Program-made: the position numbers and the translations under genes
Notes under the pieces: model-generated
Databases searched by the model: none
What the model was told of the DNA's origin: nothing
What the model saw: the letters and a program-made list of their open reading frames with translations, nothing else
In this document: positions 62,418 to 64,000 of the stretch, one piece after another
Layout of the letters: the number at the start of each line of letters is the position of its first letter
How positions within the stretch are numbered: position 1 is the stretch's first letter
Source of the DNA: UBA4951 sp963652335
GTDB lineage: Bacteria; Bacillota_I; Bacilli_A; RFN20; CAG-826
Direction of reading: 5' to 3'
DNA length: 64,000 nucleotides
Assembly: GCA_963652335.1 (NCBI GenBank)
Contig: CAVJSS010000001.1
Span: forward strand, 128,117 to 192,116

Positions 62418-62534
62418 GTTCATTTAATAAAAATAAGACATAATAAAAATTGCGAAAATCCTAATTTGAATCTTCGAATTAAGTCTTTTTCGTCTTTCCT
62501 TTTCATCTAAAGCCAAAGCTCTTTGATTATGGCT

Positions 62535-62540
62535 TATAAT
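62535..62540 (+). promoter_or_regulatory. -10 box before the flavoprotein gene
   Basis: A perfect TATAAT lies 28 bases before the start codon at 62568. GGAG at 62555-62558 is the ribosome site that fixes this start. Confidence 0.4.
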
Positions 62541-62567
62541 CTTATAGGGATTAAGGAGCGTATATCT

Positions 62568-63188
62568 ATGAAAGTCTTATTGATAAATGGTAGCCCAAGA
62601 AGAAACGGGAATACATCAATCGCTTTGAAAACGGTGGAAGAGACGCTGAATAAAGAAGGAGTCGAAACAGAACTTGTTTGGATCGGAAACGATCCGATAA
62701 GAGGATGCAGTGCCTGCGGATATTGTCGAGAACATAATAGGTGCGTTTACGATGATTTGGTCAACGAACTCGCCCCAAAATTAGAACAAGCCGACGGATT
62801 GGTTGTCGGAAGCCCCGTGTATTATGCTTCAGCCAATGCTTCGCTAGTCGCCTTGCTCCAAAGGCTTTTCCATAGTTCCGCCTTTGATAAGACGATGAAA
62901 GTCGGGGCTTCGGTTACGATAGCCAGACGAGGAGGGTGTTCGGCCACTTTTGACGAATTGAACAAATTCTTCGCTATCAGCGGCATGCCTATCGCTTCTA
63001 GCTGCTATTGGAACAGCGTCCACGGCAGAGACGAAGGGGAAGCGGTCAAAGATCTCGAAGGTCTTAGAACTATGAGGACTTTAGGGAAAAACATGGCCTT
63101 CCTTCTTAAATCCATCAAGTTGGGGAAAGAAAAATTCAGACTGCCGGAAAAAGAGCCATACGTTGCAACCAATTTCATAAGGGATTAA
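62568..63188 (+). CDS. NADPH-dependent FMN reductase / iron-sulfur flavoprotein-like
   Basis: A 206-residue flavodoxin-fold protein. The phosphate loop is N7-G-S-P-R-R-N-G-N-T, and 'GSPVYYASANASLVALLQRL' is the second FMN loop. The compact cysteine motif C47-x2-C50-x2-C53-x5-C59 matches that of iron-sulfur flavoproteins and could bind a 4Fe-4S cluster. It should pass electrons between a ferredoxin or NAD(P)H and small acceptors such as quinones. ATG 62568 with GGAG upstream is preferred over an earlier in-frame ATG at 62523 that overlaps the -10 box. It is monocistronic and divergent from the hyp operon. Confidence 0.88.
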   Translation: MKVLLINGSPRRNGNTSIALKTVEETLNKEGVETELVWIGNDPIRGCSACGYCREHNRCVYDDLVNELAPKLEQADGLVVGSPVYYASANASLVALLQRLFHSSAFDKTMKVGASVTIARRGGCSATFDELNKFFAISGMPIASSCYWNSVHGRDEGEAVKDLEGLRTMRTLGKNMAFLLKSIKLGKEKFRLPEKEPYVATNFIRD

Positions 63189-63303
63189 GGGCTATAATCG
63201 AACTTATCCTTTATCCATTTCTTTGTTTTAAAATCCTTATTTGCACATGACTGATGGCTAACTAGGTTTCATTGGCTTTTTTTTGCGAAAACATCCCGGA
63301 ATT

Positions 63304-63654
63304 TTATTCTCTTGCGTGTCGAAACTGCCATTTCGAGGAACTTTTTGACCTTGTCCATGCGGCTGCTCGGCTCCGACCATATAAACCAAAAAGGTGTAGG
63401 AGGTACTCTATCCATTCCGACATCGGCATCTTCTTGGAGTCGAAAACCGATCTAGTTAGGGGATTGAACCGCCTTCCGTAGGATTGGCACAGCAGCCTTT
63501 GGATGCCATCCTTCCTTCTGCCATCCTTTGTGAAATCGGTCGATCCGCAATAGGGATAAGGGGATATCTTTCCGGCGTTCACCATGGCTATCTCCTCGGC
63601 GGACTGTCTTCTGTGCTTCTGAGCGAACCATTCGGAGACGACCGCGTCTATCAT
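63304..63654 (-). pseudogene. Degraded zinc-ribbon transposase, N-terminal remnant
   Basis: The 116-codon frame resembles the N-terminus of zinc-ribbon transposases: 'GSTDFTKDGRRKDGIQRLLC' then 'GRRFNPLTRSVFDSKKMPMSEWIEYLLHLF'. Two of the four expected zinc cysteines are gone ('YPYCG' for CPYCG, 'CQSYG' for CQxCG). After 'LLHLF' the similarity ends and no catalytic domain follows before the iron-sulfur flavoprotein gene. The insertion-sequence family (IS1595-like or another) is not certain. Confidence 0.6.
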
Positions 63655-63745
63655 CTCCTCGGAGAGCGAAAAGTAGGCCCCTTCTTTCTTCTAATATGAC
63701 TTCAAAGAGCCGCCCGATGCAGGATTTTCTTTCTTCATATGATTG

Positions 63746-63784
63746 GCGGTTTGTGCCTTCTGAGGGCCGTTTGGGCCAAACCGC
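63746..63784. repeat. Inverted repeat near the right edge
   Basis: GCGGTTTG (63746-63753) and CAAACCGC (63777-63784) are perfect arms with a 23-base loop. A second hairpin, AGCTTTC-AGAA-GAAAGCT, lies at 63804-63821. Both are in non-coding sequence next to the transposase remnant. Confidence 0.45.
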
Positions 63785-63970
63785 AAAGTTTGAGCTGCCG
63801 AACAGCTTTCAGAAGAAAGCTCCTTCTGGCCATTTTTGTGGTCAAGGGCATTATGCCAAACGGCTTGTGCCATCAGTCATGCGCAAATAATGATTTAAAA
63901 CTCTCTAGTGCACGTAAGGGATGAAAAGCCTAGGTTTCATCGGGATTTTTCGTGTTTCTCCATTGGCGAT

Positions 63971-63993
63971 AGCGCAATTTTGTGCGCTTTTTG
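63971..63993 (+). terminator. Hairpin followed by T tract at the window end
   Basis: AGCGCA-N6-TGCGCT (63971-63988) is followed by a short T run. No gene is visible just upstream on this strand, so it may belong to lost sequence. Confidence 0.35.
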
Positions 63994-64000
63994 ACCGCCA

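Larger units (their letters stand above)
62181..62530. other. AT-rich, palindrome-rich intergenic stretch
   Basis: About 350 bases with no gene between divergent hypB and the reductase gene. It holds GTTAG/CTAAC arms near 62304-62319, a perfect 18-base palindrome at 62330-62347, and a TTGACA box followed by a dyad at 62385-62410. This arrangement suggests regulation of one or both flanking genes. Confidence 0.5.

Noticed and set aside
63691..63924. Frames of about 60 codons on both strands near the right edge
   Set aside because: They overlap each other, span inverted repeats and lack ribosome sites; likely non-coding.

Overview
The window looks like chromosomal DNA of a low-to-mid GC Gram-positive bacterium of the class Bacilli, probably one of the gut-associated, genome-reduced lineages near Erysipelotrichales, RF39 or Acholeplasmatales. 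Gene order supports this placement. The runs priA-rsmB-rlmN-prpC-prkC-rpe-rpmB, ezrA-nifS-thiI next to tyrS/rpsD, and infC-rpmI-rplT all match Bacillus-type arrangements. TGA is used throughout as a stop, often in ATGA start/stop overlaps, so this is the standard bacterial code and not the Mycoplasma code. The exact order is an inference.

Layout. 1-1695: an ApbE flavin transferase cut by the window edge, a NusG-II-domain protein and a Gx-type membrane protein. 1720-4526: a minus-strand set with an N-acetyltransferase, tRNA-Gly, tRNA-Asp, thioredoxin, a TraX-family protein and a CPBP protease. 4666-11364: one 2232-codon gene for a giant membrane-anchored repeat protein that I cannot name. 11369-15867: a YigZ protein, an M24 aminopeptidase, glycerol kinase and a DUF5677-like protein, closely packed. 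15922-17574: a uridine-kinase-like fusion on the minus strand. 17763-24586: a complete nine-gene F1Fo ATP synthase operon. Its c subunit carries a Na+-type, two-carboxylate ion site, and its epsilon subunit lacks the C-terminal helices. 24576-27314: a thioredoxin-like lipoprotein, pyrophosphatase and an unusual short NFACT protein.

27406-36502: gmk, priA, an unknown gene, an rsmB-like gene that has lost its catalytic cysteines, rlmN, a PP2C phosphatase, a kinase without membrane or PASTA domains, rpe, a membrane protein and rpmB. 36740-47945: leuS, coaX with an ECF S component (pantothenate supply), pepV, trmB, ytpR, nicotinate phosphoribosyltransferase, a LacI regulator, tyrS and rpsD. 48204-54343: ezrA, cysteine desulfurase, thiI, then infC-rpmI-rplT with an ATA start codon and an attenuator-like leader, and a sugar O-acetyltransferase. 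Most of the window is core housekeeping.

The accessory part begins after the tRNA-Ala/tRNA-Met pair at 55197-55355. It holds a gene-poor stretch with a decayed Sel1-repeat gene, and a MrcB-like plus DUF3883 protein that resembles a modification-dependent restriction factor. Next comes a hypB / 951-residue FAD and Fe-S oxidoreductase / hypA operon with no hydrogenase or other hyp genes in view. Last are an AT-rich, palindrome-rich regulatory stretch, an iron-sulfur-flavoprotein-like reductase, and a degraded transposase at the right edge. There is no rRNA, CRISPR array, intact insertion sequence or replication origin in the window.
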